Notes: generated by a model from the sequence alone, not told the origin. 52,360 nucleotides of DNA from Cryobacterium algoritolerans (GCF_004402785.1 NZ_SOFP01000081.1:1-52360); one strand, 5' to 3'; shown: positions 17,226 through 25,699, counted from the stretch's first letter. Translations and numbers: made by a program.

Positions 17226-18503
17226 GTGAAGCGTTTCCCGCGCAGCACAATCGCAACAACCGTCGCCGGAGCAGCAGCCTTCGCACTGATCCTGACCGGC
17301 TGTTCCGCCGGCGCCGGCTCGGAGCAGGCCACGAACGCGAAGGTGAAACTGACCGTCGCCACGTTCAACGAATTCGGCTACGACAGCCTCTTCAAAGAGT
17401 ACGAGGCCGCGAATCCGAACGTGACCATCGTCAACAAGAAGGCGGCCACCTCCAACGAGGCCCGTGACAACCTCACCACCCGGCTCGCCGCCGGCAGCGG
17501 CCTGAGCGACGTCGAGGCCATCGAGGTCGACTGGCTGCCGGAGCTCCTGCAGTACTCAGACCAGTTCGCCGACCTGTCCTCGGCCGACGTCAAGGGTCGC
17601 TGGCTGGACTGGAAGACCAAGGCCGCCACGGATGCCACGGGTCGCCTGATCGCCTACGGAACCGACATCGGCCCGGAGGGCGTCTGTTACCGTTCCGACC
17701 TCTTCAAGGCCGCCGGCCTGCCGACCGATCGCGCCGAGGTCGCCAAACTCCTCGGCACTACCTGGGACAGCTACTACGCCGCCGGAGCGAAGTTCAAGGC
17801 CGCCGGCACGAACGTACCGTGGTTCGACTCGGCCGGAGCAACCTGGCAGGGCGTCGTCAACCAGATTCCCAACGCGTATGAGAAAAAAGACGGCACCGTC
17901 ATCGCCACCGAGAACCCCGCAGTGAAGAAGGCATACACGAGCGTTCTCGCGGCCAGCAGCACTCTGTCCGCGCACCTCGCACAGTGGAGCGACGACTGGA
18001 CCAAGAGTTTCCAGAACAACGGCTTCGCCACTCAGCTCTGCCCGGGCTGGATGCTCGGCGTGATCTCCGGCAACGCGGCGGGTGTCACCGGCTGGGACAT
18101 CGCCGACACGTTCCCCGGTGGCGGCGGCAACTGGGGCGGCTCGTACCTGACCGTTCCCAACCAGTCCAAGCACCAGGCCGAAGCCAAGAAGCTCGCCGCG
18201 TGGCTGACCGCCCCTGAGCAGCAGCTCAAGGCGTTCGCCTCAAAGGGCACCTTCCCGAGCCAGGTCGACGCTCTCTCGAGTGACAAGCTCCTCGGATCGA
18301 CGAACGCGTTCTTCAACAACGCGCCGACCGGCCAGATCCTGGCCAACCGTGCCGCGGCCATCGATGTGACGCCGTTCAAGGGTGTCAAGTACTTCCCGAT
18401 CAACGACGCGATGCAGCAGGCGCTCACCCGCGTCGAGAGCGGCACGATGTCCGCCGACCAGTCATGGAACCAGTGGGTCGCCGACGTGAAGGCGCTCGGC
18501 TAA
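17226..18503 (+). CDS. ABC sugar-binding lipoprotein (CUT1)
   Basis: A 425-residue extracytoplasmic solute-binding protein of the carbohydrate family 1. The N-terminal signal ends in lipobox LTGC, so the mature protein is lipid-anchored. The body has the typical ATFNEFGYDSLFKEYEAANP start and aromatic-rich pocket region (WLPELLQY, TWDSYYAAG, GWDIADTFPGGGGNWGGSYL). GTG 17226 follows AAGGGAG. It is the first gene of an operon with two permeases and a beta-glucosidase, implying a glucoside or oligosaccharide ligand; the exact sugar is not readable. Confidence 0.92.
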   Translation: MKRFPRSTIATTVAGAAAFALILTGCSAGAGSEQATNAKVKLTVATFNEFGYDSLFKEYEAANPNVTIVNKKAATSNEARDNLTTRLAAGSGLSDVEAIEVDWLPELLQYSDQFADLSSADVKGRWLDWKTKAATDATGRLIAYGTDIGPEGVCYRSDLFKAAGLPTDRAEVAKLLGTTWDSYYAAGAKFKAAGTNVPWFDSAGATWQGVVNQIPNAYEKKDGTVIATENPAVKKAYTSVLAASSTLSAHLAQWSDDWTKSFQNNGFATQLCPGWMLGVISGNAAGVTGWDIADTFPGGGGNWGGSYLTVPNQSKHQAEAKKLAAWLTAPEQQLKAFASKGTFPSQVDALSSDKLLGSTNAFFNNAPTGQILANRAAAIDVTPFKGVKYFPINDAMQQALTRVESGTMSADQSWNQWVADVKALG

Positions 18504-18517
18504 CCAGCCGATTCCGG

Positions 18518-18568
18518 CGGTGGTCGGGCGTGGCGAGACCGGTTTGGTCTCGCCACGCCCGACCACCG
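18518..18568. repeat. 23-bp perfect inverted repeat in the sugar operon
   Basis: Two perfect 23-bp arms (18518-18540 and 18546-18568) around a 5-nt loop lie between the binding-protein gene and the first permease gene. The flank GGTCTCGACAAGCTCGACCACC resembles a dispersed repeat typical of this family of genomes. In RNA it would be a very stable hairpin that could protect the binding-protein mRNA or reduce read-through to the permeases. Confidence 0.9.
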
Positions 18569-18612
18569 GTCTCGACAAGCTCGACCACCGAACACAGAAG
18601 CAAGGATCAACC

Positions 18613-19596
18613 ATGACTACCGCCGCCGCCGAGGTGAAGGCCCGCAGCATCCGCCGCATTACCCTCAGCCACCGGCTCAGCCGCTGGGACGTGCGCTTCT
18701 CGCCCTACCTCTACATCTCCCCGTTCTTCATTCTCTTCACGGTGATGGGTCTCTTCCCGCTGCTCTACACGGCGTGGGTATCGGTGCACGACTGGAACCT
18801 CATCGGCGGCCAGGGCGACTTCGTCGGCCTGAAGAACTTCGCCACCGTTCTCGCCCAGCCGTACTTCTGGACCTCCCTGCGCAACACCTTCAGCATCTTC
18901 CTACTCTCGAGCGTTCCCCAAGTCCTGGCTGCAATCGCCATCGCCGCCGTGCTCGACTTCAACCTGCGCGGCAAGACCTTTTGGCGCATGGGTGTGCTGC
19001 TCCCCTACGTCGTGGCACCGGTCGCCGTCGCACTCATCTTCAATGACCTCTTCGGCGACAGGTACGGCCTCATCAACAGCGGGATCATGAGCCTCGGACT
19101 CGAGCCGATCCGCTGGCACGTTGACGTGATCCCCAGCCACCTCGCGATCGCCACGATGGTGAACTTCCGCTGGACCGGCTACAACGCCCTTATCTTCCTG
19201 GCCGCCATGCAGGCGGTCCCCCGCGACTACTACGAGGCCGCCATCATCGATGGAGCCAACCGGCTGCGCACCTTCTGGTCGATCACCGTGCCGCTGCTTC
19301 GCCCGATCATCATCTTCGTCATTCTGACCTCCACAATCGGCGGGCTGCAGATCTTCGACGAGGCACGCATGTTCGACAACGTCGGCCAGGGCGGGGCGAA
19401 CCGCCAGTGGCAGACGCTCACGCTCTACATCTACGAACTCGGCTGGGGACAGCGCAACTTCGGCCGGGCCTCCGCCGTGGCCTGGCTGCTCTTTCTGATC
19501 ATCATCATCATCGCGATCCTCAACTTTGTGATCACCCGGCGGATCGCGGGCTCCGCCGACCGAAAGCTGCGCATCCGCGCGAAAGGCATCTCATGA
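18613..19596 (+). CDS. ABC sugar permease 1 (MalF-like)
   Basis: A 327-residue inner-membrane permease with six predicted segments, starting after a cytoplasmic N-terminus (YLYISPFFILFTVMGLFPLLYTAW). The EAA loop that docks the ATPase is YYEAAIIDGANRLRTFWSITVPLLRP. ATG 18613 has AAGGA upstream. It overlaps the next permease by 4 nt (ATGA). It forms the heterodimeric channel with permease 2. No ATP-binding subunit gene is present nearby, so a shared MsiK-type ATPase must be supplied from elsewhere. Confidence 0.92.
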   Translation: MTTAAAEVKARSIRRITLSHRLSRWDVRFSPYLYISPFFILFTVMGLFPLLYTAWVSVHDWNLIGGQGDFVGLKNFATVLAQPYFWTSLRNTFSIFLLSSVPQVLAAIAIAAVLDFNLRGKTFWRMGVLLPYVVAPVAVALIFNDLFGDRYGLINSGIMSLGLEPIRWHVDVIPSHLAIATMVNFRWTGYNALIFLAAMQAVPRDYYEAAIIDGANRLRTFWSITVPLLRPIIIFVILTSTIGGLQIFDEARMFDNVGQGGANRQWQTLTLYIYELGWGQRNFGRASAVAWLLFLIIIIIAILNFVITRRIAGSADRKLRIRAKGIS

Positions 19597-20435
19597 GCAA
19601 GACCATCATCGGCGGCCACGATCGCCGACCCGGAGTCTGGGTCTACGGGATCCTGATCGCGGTCCTGCTGGGCTCTGCCTTCCCGATCTGGTGGTCGTTC
19701 TTGATCGGCAGCCAGGACGCCGCAGCCCTGAACAAAAACGGGATGCTGTGGATCCCGGGCGGCAACTTCATCGCCAACGCCGCGACCGTCATCGACAGCA
19801 TCCCCTTCTGGAACGCCCTCGGCAACAGCATCATCGTTTCCACGGCCGTCTCGGCAAGCGTTGTGCTGTTCTCCACACTGGCCGGCTACGCCTTCGCCAA
19901 GCTGAAATTCCGCGGGCGAGAGGGCCTGCTCATCTTTGTGATCGCGACCATGGCCGTTCCGACCCAGCTGGGCATCGTGCCGCTGTTCATCATCATGTCG
20001 AAGCTCGGCTGGACCGGCAGCCTCTGGGCCGTCATTGCGCCCGCCATGGTCACCGCGTTCGGCGTGTTCTGGATGACCCAGTATCTGCGCGACGCCCTGC
20101 CCGACGAGCTGATCGAGGCCGTGCGCATGGACGGCGCCTCCATGATCCTCAGCTTCTGGCACATCGGTCTTCCGGCCGCCCGGCCGGCTGCCGCGATGCT
20201 GGCCCTGTTCACCTTCATCGGAACCTGGACCAACTTCTTCTGGCCGTTCATCGTGCTCGGTCCCGGCAACCCGACCCTCCCCGTGGCACTGCAGCAGCTT
20301 CAGGCCGCCTTCTACGTCGACTACTCGCTTGTTCTCGCCGGCGTCGTGCTGTCGATCATCCCGCTGATCCTGGTCTTCGTCTTCCTGGGTAAGCAGCTGG
20401 TCGCCGGCATCATGCAGGGTGCGGTCAAGGGATGA
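19593..20435 (+). CDS. ABC sugar permease 2 (MalG-like)
   Basis: A 280-residue permease with six predicted membrane segments. The EAA motif is LIEAVRMDGASMILSFWHIGLPAARP; AGYAFAKLKFRGRE and the GTWTNFFWPFIVL segment are typical of MalG-type subunits. The start ATG overlaps the stop of permease 1, showing translational coupling. Downstream, the GH1 gene begins within or shortly after its stop. Confidence 0.92.
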   Translation: MSKTIIGGHDRRPGVWVYGILIAVLLGSAFPIWWSFLIGSQDAAALNKNGMLWIPGGNFIANAATVIDSIPFWNALGNSIIVSTAVSASVVLFSTLAGYAFAKLKFRGREGLLIFVIATMAVPTQLGIVPLFIIMSKLGWTGSLWAVIAPAMVTAFGVFWMTQYLRDALPDELIEAVRMDGASMILSFWHIGLPAARPAAAMLALFTFIGTWTNFFWPFIVLGPGNPTLPVALQQLQAAFYVDYSLVLAGVVLSIIPLILVFVFLGKQLVAGIMQGAVKG

Positions 20436-20479
20436 CCACGTTCGAACTACGCCCACCGATTTTGACTGAGAATAGGGTA

Positions 20480-21895
20480 ATGACCACAACGGATGCCCGA
20501 GCCTTCCCGTCCGACTTCCTCTTCGGGGCTGCGACGGCCGCCTACCAGATCGAAGGCGCCGCCCACGAGGACGGCCGCACCGACTCGATCTGGGACGCCT
20601 TCAGCCGGGTGCCCGGCGCTGTCCTGCGCGGCCAGAACGGCGAGACGGCCTGCGACCACTACCACCGCTATCGTGACGATGTCGCGCTGATGAAGAACCT
20701 CGGGCTGCAGACCTACCGGTTTTCCACCTCCTGGTCCCGCGTGCAGCCCGACGGCGGCCCGGTCAACCCGAAGGGGATCGATTTCTACTCCCGGCTTGTC
20801 GACGAACTTCTCGGAGCGGGCATCAAACCGTGGCTGACCCTCTACCACTGGGATCTGCCCCAGGCGCTCGAAGAGCAGGGCGGCTGGACCAGCCGCGATA
20901 CGGCGGCCCGGTTCCGGGACTACGCCCTCAATGTGCATGGCGCGCTCGGCGACCGCGTGAACGTGTGGACCACCCTCAACGAGCCCTGGTGCTCGTCCTT
21001 CCTCAGCTACACGGGAGGAGCCCACGCGCCCGGACGGCAGAGCCCGCGCGATGGGCTGGCCGCGGCACACCACCTGCTCCTCGGACACGGCCTTGCCGTC
21101 GAGGCACTCCGCACACGCGACCCCCAGCTCCAACTCGGCATCACGCTCAATCTCACCGTCGCCAAGCCGGTCGATCCGACCCGTTCCGGCGACGTGGATG
21201 CCGCGCGACGCATCGACGCGCAGTTCAACCGGGTCTTCCTCGACCCGATCTTCCGCGGCGCGTACCCGGACGACCTGCTCGAGGACGTCAGGGAATTCGG
21301 GCTGGCCGACTTCATCGAGGAGGGTGACCTGGCCCAGATCAACCAGCCGATCGACAGCCTGGGCGTGAATTACTACCACGGCGAGCTGGTCAGCGACCGC
21401 CCGGCCGGGCATCCGCTGCTCGAACAGGCTCCGACGGGCCGGGCCATCCGGTCGCCGTACCCGGCGGCCGACGGCGTCTTCTACCACCCGCAGGGGCTGC
21501 CGCTGACCGCGATGGAGTGGGAGGTGCAGCCGGACGGGCTGCGCGAACTCCTGGTGCGCGTGAACAACGATTACGCCGCCCCGGCCGGCACCAGTCTGTA
21601 CGTCACCGAGAACGGCGCCGCCTTCGACGATGTCGTCGCCGAAGACGGCAGCGTGCCGGATGCGCGGCGCACCGCGTTCCTGAAAGACCACCTGGGCGCC
21701 GTCCTCGACGCGATCGACCACGGCGTCGACGTCAAGGGCTATTTCTACTGGTCACTGATGGACAACTTCGAATGGGCCTGGGGTTACGACATGCGGTTCG
21801 GCATCGTGCGCGTCGACTACGAGACGCAGGAACGCACGGTGAAGGACAGCGGCCACGCCTATGCGGAGATCATCCGCAATCGCGCGCTGTCCTGA
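20480..21895 (+). CDS. GH1 beta-glucosidase
   Basis: A 471-residue cytoplasmic family 1 glycoside hydrolase that releases beta-linked glucose (or related sugars) from oligosaccharides and glycosides. It begins FPSDFLFGAATAAYQIEGA. The acid/base Glu is in TTLNEPWC and the nucleophile Glu in YVTENGAAF. The C-terminal DNFEWAWGYDMRFGIVRVD is diagnostic. ATG 20480 gives a canonical N-terminus with AGGG upstream; ATG 20432, overlapping the permease stop, would add 16 residues. It is the last gene of the transporter operon, so it probably acts on the imported sugar. Confidence 0.95.
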   Translation: MTTTDARAFPSDFLFGAATAAYQIEGAAHEDGRTDSIWDAFSRVPGAVLRGQNGETACDHYHRYRDDVALMKNLGLQTYRFSTSWSRVQPDGGPVNPKGIDFYSRLVDELLGAGIKPWLTLYHWDLPQALEEQGGWTSRDTAARFRDYALNVHGALGDRVNVWTTLNEPWCSSFLSYTGGAHAPGRQSPRDGLAAAHHLLLGHGLAVEALRTRDPQLQLGITLNLTVAKPVDPTRSGDVDAARRIDAQFNRVFLDPIFRGAYPDDLLEDVREFGLADFIEEGDLAQINQPIDSLGVNYYHGELVSDRPAGHPLLEQAPTGRAIRSPYPAADGVFYHPQGLPLTAMEWEVQPDGLRELLVRVNNDYAAPAGTSLYVTENGAAFDDVVAEDGSVPDARRTAFLKDHLGAVLDAIDHGVDVKGYFYWSLMDNFEWAWGYDMRFGIVRVDYETQERTVKDSGHAYAEIIRNRALS

Positions 21896-21907
21896 AGAGG
21901 CGGGGAA

Positions 21908-21927
21908 TGAATGCGTTCAAATAGAAT
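21908..21927 (+). promoter_or_regulatory. Putative leaderless promoter of the lacI-type gene
   Basis: TAGAAT (21922-21927) lies 6 nt before the ATG. The imperfect palindrome TGAATGCGTTCA (21908-21919) just upstream may be an operator, but it does not match the GAGAGCGCTCTC sites. Confidence 0.45.
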
Positions 21928-21933
21928 GACGCC

Positions 21934-22962
21934 ATGACATCCCGTGTGCGCCAGGCGCGACCTCCGCAACCGACCCTGGAAATGGTGGCCGCGGTGGCGG
22001 GGGTGTCCCGGGCGACCGTGAGCCGGGTGGTGAACGGGTCCACAAAGGTCAGTCCCGAAATCGTCGCCTCCGTCACCGTCGCCGTCAACGAACTCAACTA
22101 TGTTCCGAACCGGGCCGCGCGCTCGCTGGCCAGCCGGCAGACCCAGGCCCTGGCGCTCGTCGTGCCGGAGGATATGACCCGGTTCTTCGGCGATCCGTAC
22201 TTCGCCGCCGTCGTGCAGGGCATCACCCGCCGGCTCGACCAGAGCGATTACACGCTTAACTTGCTCGTGGCCTCGAGCGACCCCCAGCACAAGACCCTGC
22301 GGTACCTGAGGTCGGGCAACGTGGACGGGGCCCTGATCATCTCGCACCACACCGGTGACGACTTCGTGGCCGAGCTCGAGACCACCATGCCGGTGGTCTT
22401 CGGCGGTCGCCCGTCGACCGCGGACGACCTTGAGGCCTATTTTGTCGATGTCGACAACGCTGCGGGCGCCGAACTGGGCACCCAGCGTCTGATCGACATC
22501 GGCCGGCACCGGATCGGGTCGATTTCCGGGGCAATCGACATGCCGGCCGGGATCGACCGGTTGACCGGGTTCGAGCGCACACTGAACCGGGTCGGGATGC
22601 CGACGGATGCCGTCGAGCACGGCGACTTCACGGCGGCCGGCGCCGCCGCGGCCACGCGCCGCCTGTTGGAGCGGTGCCCCGACGTCGACGGCCTCTTCGT
22701 GGCCAGCGACCTGATGGCCATCGGCGCGCTGGGCGTTCTGCGGGAGTACGGCAAGTCGGTGCCGGGGGACGTGGCCATCGTCGGGTTCGACGACAGCCCG
22801 GCCGCAACCTCGGGTCCTGTCCCCCTGACCACCGTTCATCAGCCGTCCGAGGAAATGGGCTACGCGATGGCGGACACGCTCCTCCGGCGGCTCACCGGCG
22901 ATGAACACGTGCCGCACCGCACCATCATGCCGACCCGACTGATTCTGCGCGATTCCGCCTAG
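21934..22962 (+). CDS. LacI-family transcriptional regulator
   Basis: A 342-residue sugar-responsive regulator. The N-terminal HTH is TLEMVAAVAGVSRATVSRVVNGSTKVSPE, followed by the hinge helix NRAARSLASRQT that inserts into operators with a central CG. The periplasmic-binding-protein-like effector domain ends with VAIVGFDDSPAA and a TTVHQPSEEMG region. It directly follows the GH1 gene, and identical operators occur at both promoters of the locus. I infer that it represses the locus until the imported sugar or a derivative binds. Confidence 0.93.
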   Translation: MTSRVRQARPPQPTLEMVAAVAGVSRATVSRVVNGSTKVSPEIVASVTVAVNELNYVPNRAARSLASRQTQALALVVPEDMTRFFGDPYFAAVVQGITRRLDQSDYTLNLLVASSDPQHKTLRYLRSGNVDGALIISHHTGDDFVAELETTMPVVFGGRPSTADDLEAYFVDVDNAAGAELGTQRLIDIGRHRIGSISGAIDMPAGIDRLTGFERTLNRVGMPTDAVEHGDFTAAGAAAATRRLLERCPDVDGLFVASDLMAIGALGVLREYGKSVPGDVAIVGFDDSPAATSGPVPLTTVHQPSEEMGYAMADTLLRRLTGDEHVPHRTIMPTRLILRDSA

Positions 22963-22965
22963 CCG

Positions 22966-23166
22966 CTACACCCGGGCGAGCTGCGGCATGACCTCGCGGG
23001 CGATGAAGTCGAGATGGTCGAGGTCTGACAGGTCGAGGTCTGACAGGTCCATGATCTGCCGGCAGGCGCATTCGACGCCGTCGGCGGCGAGCGCACCCAG
23101 CCGGTCGACGACCTCGGACGCTGTGCCGGCCAGGCCGTGCGCGCGCAGCTCGGCCCGCGACCGGCG
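22966..23166 (-). pseudogene. C-terminal remnant of an LLM-class flavin oxidoreductase
   Basis: The minus strand encodes about 65 residues ending in TAG at 22968-22966. It contains RAELRAHGLAGTASEVVDRL, then LGALAADGVECACRQIMDL and LDFIAREVMPQL. This pattern (GTxxEVVDRLxxxxxxGV...LDHLxxxxxEVMP) matches the C-terminus of luciferase-like F420/FMN oxidoreductases. There is no start codon or catalytic domain: upstream the frame runs into the tandem repeat at 23181. A 15-bp internal duplication (SDLDLSDLD) is visible. Confidence 0.5.
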
Positions 23167-23180
23167 CGGTGATCGAGCCT

Positions 23181-23255
23181 GTCGAGATCAGACGAGATCT
23201 GTCGAGATCTGTCGAGATCTGTCGAGATCTGCCGAGATCTGCCGAGATCAGACGA
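23181..23255. repeat. 10-bp tandem repeat (GTCGAGATCT type)
   Basis: Seven to eight units of a 10-bp repeat (GTCGAGATCT, GCCGAGATCT, GTCGAGATCA) lie between the LLM remnant and the methyltransferase. The array runs into the methyltransferase stop codon, and the distal copy at 23181-23195 matches the gene-end copy at 23241-23255 at 14 of 15 bases. Confidence 0.9.
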
Positions 23256-24159
23256 TGGCGATTGTCGGGCCGAGGAACTCCACCTCGGACAGCGGCGCGA
23301 ACCGCTCCCGCATGACGGCGATCGACTCAGGGTTCTGGTCCACCAGCAGGAACCGGCGCCCGAGGGCAGCCGCGACCGCGCCCGTCGTGCCGCTGCCGGC
23401 GAAGAAGTCGAGCACCCAGTCCCCCTCCCTGCTGGAGGCCTGGATCATCCGGCGCAGGATGCCGACCGGCTTCTGGGTGGGATACCCGGTCTTCTCCTTG
23501 CCCGTCGGCGACACGATCGTGTGCCACCAGACATCCGTCGGCAGCTTGCCCCTCGCGACCTTCTCCGGGGTGACCAGGCCCGGCGCCATGTACGGCTCCC
23601 GGTCGACCGTTGTGGAGTCGAAGTAATACGCGGCAGGGTTCTTCACGTAGACGAGGATCGTGTCGTGCTTGGTCGGCCAGCGATTCTTCGACTTCGCTCC
23701 GTAGTCGTAGGCCCAGATCAGCTCATTGAGAAAGCAGTCCCGGCCGAAGAGCGCGTCGAGCAGCACCTTCGCGTAGTGCGCCTCCCGGTAGTCGAGGTGC
23801 AGGTACAGCGTGCCGTCGTCGGCGAGTAACCGCCAGGCCTCGATCAGGCGAGGCTCGAGGAAGGCCCAGTAATCCTCGAACTGGTCGTCGTAACCGAGCA
23901 GGTCGCCCTTGATCCGCTCGTAGCGCTGGCCCTTGAAGCCGGTGATGGTGCCGGCCGCGTGCGCGCCGAGCGCGTCGGAGTCCACCGGGGCATTGGACCG
24001 AACGGATGTCGTGGACTGGCGGTTCTGCTTCCGACCGGTGTTGAACGGCGGGTCGAGGTAGATCAGCGTGAACGCCCCACCCGGCAGCCCGGGCAGGATC
24101 TCGAGGTTGTCGGCATGGACGACACGGCTGGGAGAGGACGGGGACCACACGGTTGGCAT
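23248..24159 (-). CDS. Solo DNA (adenine/cytosine-N) methyltransferase, beta class
   Basis: A 303-residue SAM-dependent amino-methyltransferase. The catalytic motif IV, LDPPFN (Asp36-Phe39), precedes the SAM-binding motif I, FAGSGTTG (about 253-260), an order that defines the beta class. EKTGYPTQKPVGILRRMIQASS is the conserved segment before motif I. No target-recognition cassette, restriction endonuclease or specificity subunit lies nearby, so it is an orphan that may set chromosomal methylation rather than defend. ATG 24159 has GAGGGA immediately upstream. The recognition sequence is unknown. Confidence 0.88.
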   Translation of the reverse strand: MPTVWSPSSPSRVVHADNLEILPGLPGGAFTLIYLDPPFNTGRKQNRQSTTSVRSNAPVDSDALGAHAAGTITGFKGQRYERIKGDLLGYDDQFEDYWAFLEPRLIEAWRLLADDGTLYLHLDYREAHYAKVLLDALFGRDCFLNELIWAYDYGAKSKNRWPTKHDTILVYVKNPAAYYFDSTTVDREPYMAPGLVTPEKVARGKLPTDVWWHTIVSPTGKEKTGYPTQKPVGILRRMIQASSREGDWVLDFFAGSGTTGAVAAALGRRFLLVDQNPESIAVMRERFAPLSEVEFLGPTIAIV

Positions 24160-24193
24160 TCCCTCATTGTGTCAGGCGGCCTACCCTGTAGAG

Positions 24194-24514
24194 ATGACTA
24201 CTGACTCAGCGGCCACCGAGTCGTCGGCCCCCACCGTTCGCCACGAGCCCGCGCTTGCCCGCTACACGCTGCGCATCGACGGGGAGACGGCCGGGTTCGC
24301 CGATTACGAGGTGGACGGCACGGAGGTGCTGTTCACCCACGTCGAGGTGGATCCGGCGCGCCGGGGCCAGCGACTGGCCAGCATCCTGGTCGAGCAGGCC
24401 CTCGACGACGTGCGCGTGCGCACTGACCTCACCGTGGTGCCCGTCTGCCCGTATGTGGTCAGCTGGATCGAGTTGCACGCCGAATACCAGGACCTGCTGA
24501 CCCGCGGCCGCTAG
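24194..24514 (+). CDS. Small GNAT-type N-acetyltransferase (YidJ/CG type)
   Basis: A 106-residue protein of the short Gcn5-related acetyltransferase group. It contains FADYEVDGTEVLFTHVEVDP, then ARRGQRLASILVEQALDDVR, which is the acetyl-CoA pyrophosphate-binding loop in compact form, and ends VVPVCPYVVSWIELHAEY, typical of the Acetyltransf_CG family. The acceptor substrate is unknown. TACCCT is 6 nt before the ATG, suggesting a leaderless transcript. It is divergent from the methyltransferase with a 34-bp gap. Confidence 0.85.
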   Translation: MTTDSAATESSAPTVRHEPALARYTLRIDGETAGFADYEVDGTEVLFTHVEVDPARRGQRLASILVEQALDDVRVRTDLTVVPVCPYVVSWIELHAEYQDLLTRGR

Positions 24515-24554
24515 CCCACCCGCGACCGCAGCCTGCCCGCGACCGCAGCCTGCC

Positions 24555-24615
24555 CGCGAGAGTGCAGTTTTGGCCCCCTGGCGGCTCGCGAACGGGCAAA
24601 AACTGCACTCTCGCG
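24555..24615. repeat. 61-bp palindromic element, copy 1
   Basis: Perfect 17-bp arms CGCGAGAGTGCAGTTTT (24555-24571) and its complement (24599-24615) enclose a 27-nt loop. A second copy with the same arm and loop lengths is at 37815-37875. Located between converging genes, so it could also act as a bidirectional terminator (T-run/A-run at the inner arm ends). Just before it, CGCGACCGCAGCCTGCC is directly repeated. Confidence 0.9.
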
Positions 24616-24637
24616 AACGCCGGGATCGGCGCGCGTC

Positions 24638-25690
24638 CTACGGGACGCGACCGATCCAGTCCGCCGTGCCGAACTTGCTCTCGACCAGCGCCGCTGCTTT
24701 GGCGTATTCCTCGTCGGTCACGTCTCCGCTGACCGCGCCGTAGAGCCCGGTGAACGTCCGCTTCATCCGGTCGATGATCTCGGCCCGGCTCAGGCCGGTC
24801 TGGCTGCGCAGCGGGTCGACGCGCTTGGCCGCGCTCGTGATCCCCTTGTCGCTGAGCTTCTCCCGGCCGATGCGGAGCACCTGCACCATCTTCTCGCCGT
24901 CCATGTCGTAGCTCATGGTGACGTGGTGCAGCACGGCGCCGCTGCCGAGGCGCTTCTGGGCAGCCCCGCCGATCTTGCCCTTCGGACTGGTGATGTCGTT
25001 GAGCGGCTGATAGTAGGCGTCGATGCCCAGCGACTTGAGCGCGGTGAGAACCCACTCGTCGAGGTAGGCGTAGGAGTCGGCGAAGGTCATCCCCTGCACC
25101 AGGTCGGTGGGGGCGTAGATCGAGTAGGTGATGACGGAGCCGGCCTCCATGAACATGGCGCCTCCACCGCTGATCCGGCGCACCACGGTGAAGCCGTGCT
25201 TCTCGGCGCTGACCGGGTCGACCTCGTTCTTCAGGGATTGGAAGCTACCGATCACCACGGCCGGTTCGTTCCACTCCCAGATGCGCAGGGTGGGACTGCG
25301 GCGCCCCTCGCCGACCTCGATCGCAAGCACCTCGTCGAGCGCCATCTGCATCACCGGCGGAACGGGACGCGGCGAGTGGATGAGCTGCCACTGGTAGTCG
25401 AGCCAGCTGCTGGCCCGGGCAAGCGAACGCCGGATCGCGACCGCCACCGACTCCGGGGAGAAACCGAGCAGGGTGGCATCGGCCGGGAGCGCAGACCTCA
25501 CTGCGGCGGCGATGCTCACCGCGTCGCTGTCGGCGGACAGCCCGTTCACCGCGGCATTGATGTCGCCGAGCGCGCTGTCAGGCTCGAGGAAGAAATCACC
25601 GGCCAAGCGGAAGTCGACGATCGTGTTATCGACGACCTCGAGATCGACGACGACAAGCTTGCCGCCTGGAACCTTGTATTCACCGTGCAT
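24638..25690 (-). CDS. Lipoate-protein ligase, accessory domain at N-terminus
   Basis: A 350-residue cofactor ligase that attaches lipoate (or octanoate) to E2/GcvH lipoyl domains. The first ~90 residues (YKVPGGKLVVVDLEVVDN, then GDFFLEP) match the accessory domain that is C-terminal in E. coli LplA. The catalytic domain follows, with VVRRISGGGAMFMEAG (RRxSGGG lipoyl-AMP site) and SPKGKIGGAAQKR with the key lysine. The domain order is therefore permuted. TAGGCT lies 6 nt before the ATG, suggesting leaderless translation. It is followed by an alpha/beta hydrolase gene transcribed towards it. Confidence 0.87.
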   Translation of the reverse strand: MHGEYKVPGGKLVVVDLEVVDNTIVDFRLAGDFFLEPDSALGDINAAVNGLSADSDAVSIAAAVRSALPADATLLGFSPESVAVAIRRSLARASSWLDYQWQLIHSPRPVPPVMQMALDEVLAIEVGEGRRSPTLRIWEWNEPAVVIGSFQSLKNEVDPVSAEKHGFTVVRRISGGGAMFMEAGSVITYSIYAPTDLVQGMTFADSYAYLDEWVLTALKSLGIDAYYQPLNDITSPKGKIGGAAQKRLGSGAVLHHVTMSYDMDGEKMVQVLRIGREKLSDKGITSAAKRVDPLRSQTGLSRAEIIDRMKRTFTGLYGAVSGDVTDEEYAKAAALVESKFGTADWIGRVP

Positions 25691-25699
25691 GACTCAAGC

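Noticed and set aside
23248..24159. A restriction-modification system
   Set aside because: Only the methyltransferase is present; neighbours are a GNAT and an LLM remnant, with no nuclease.
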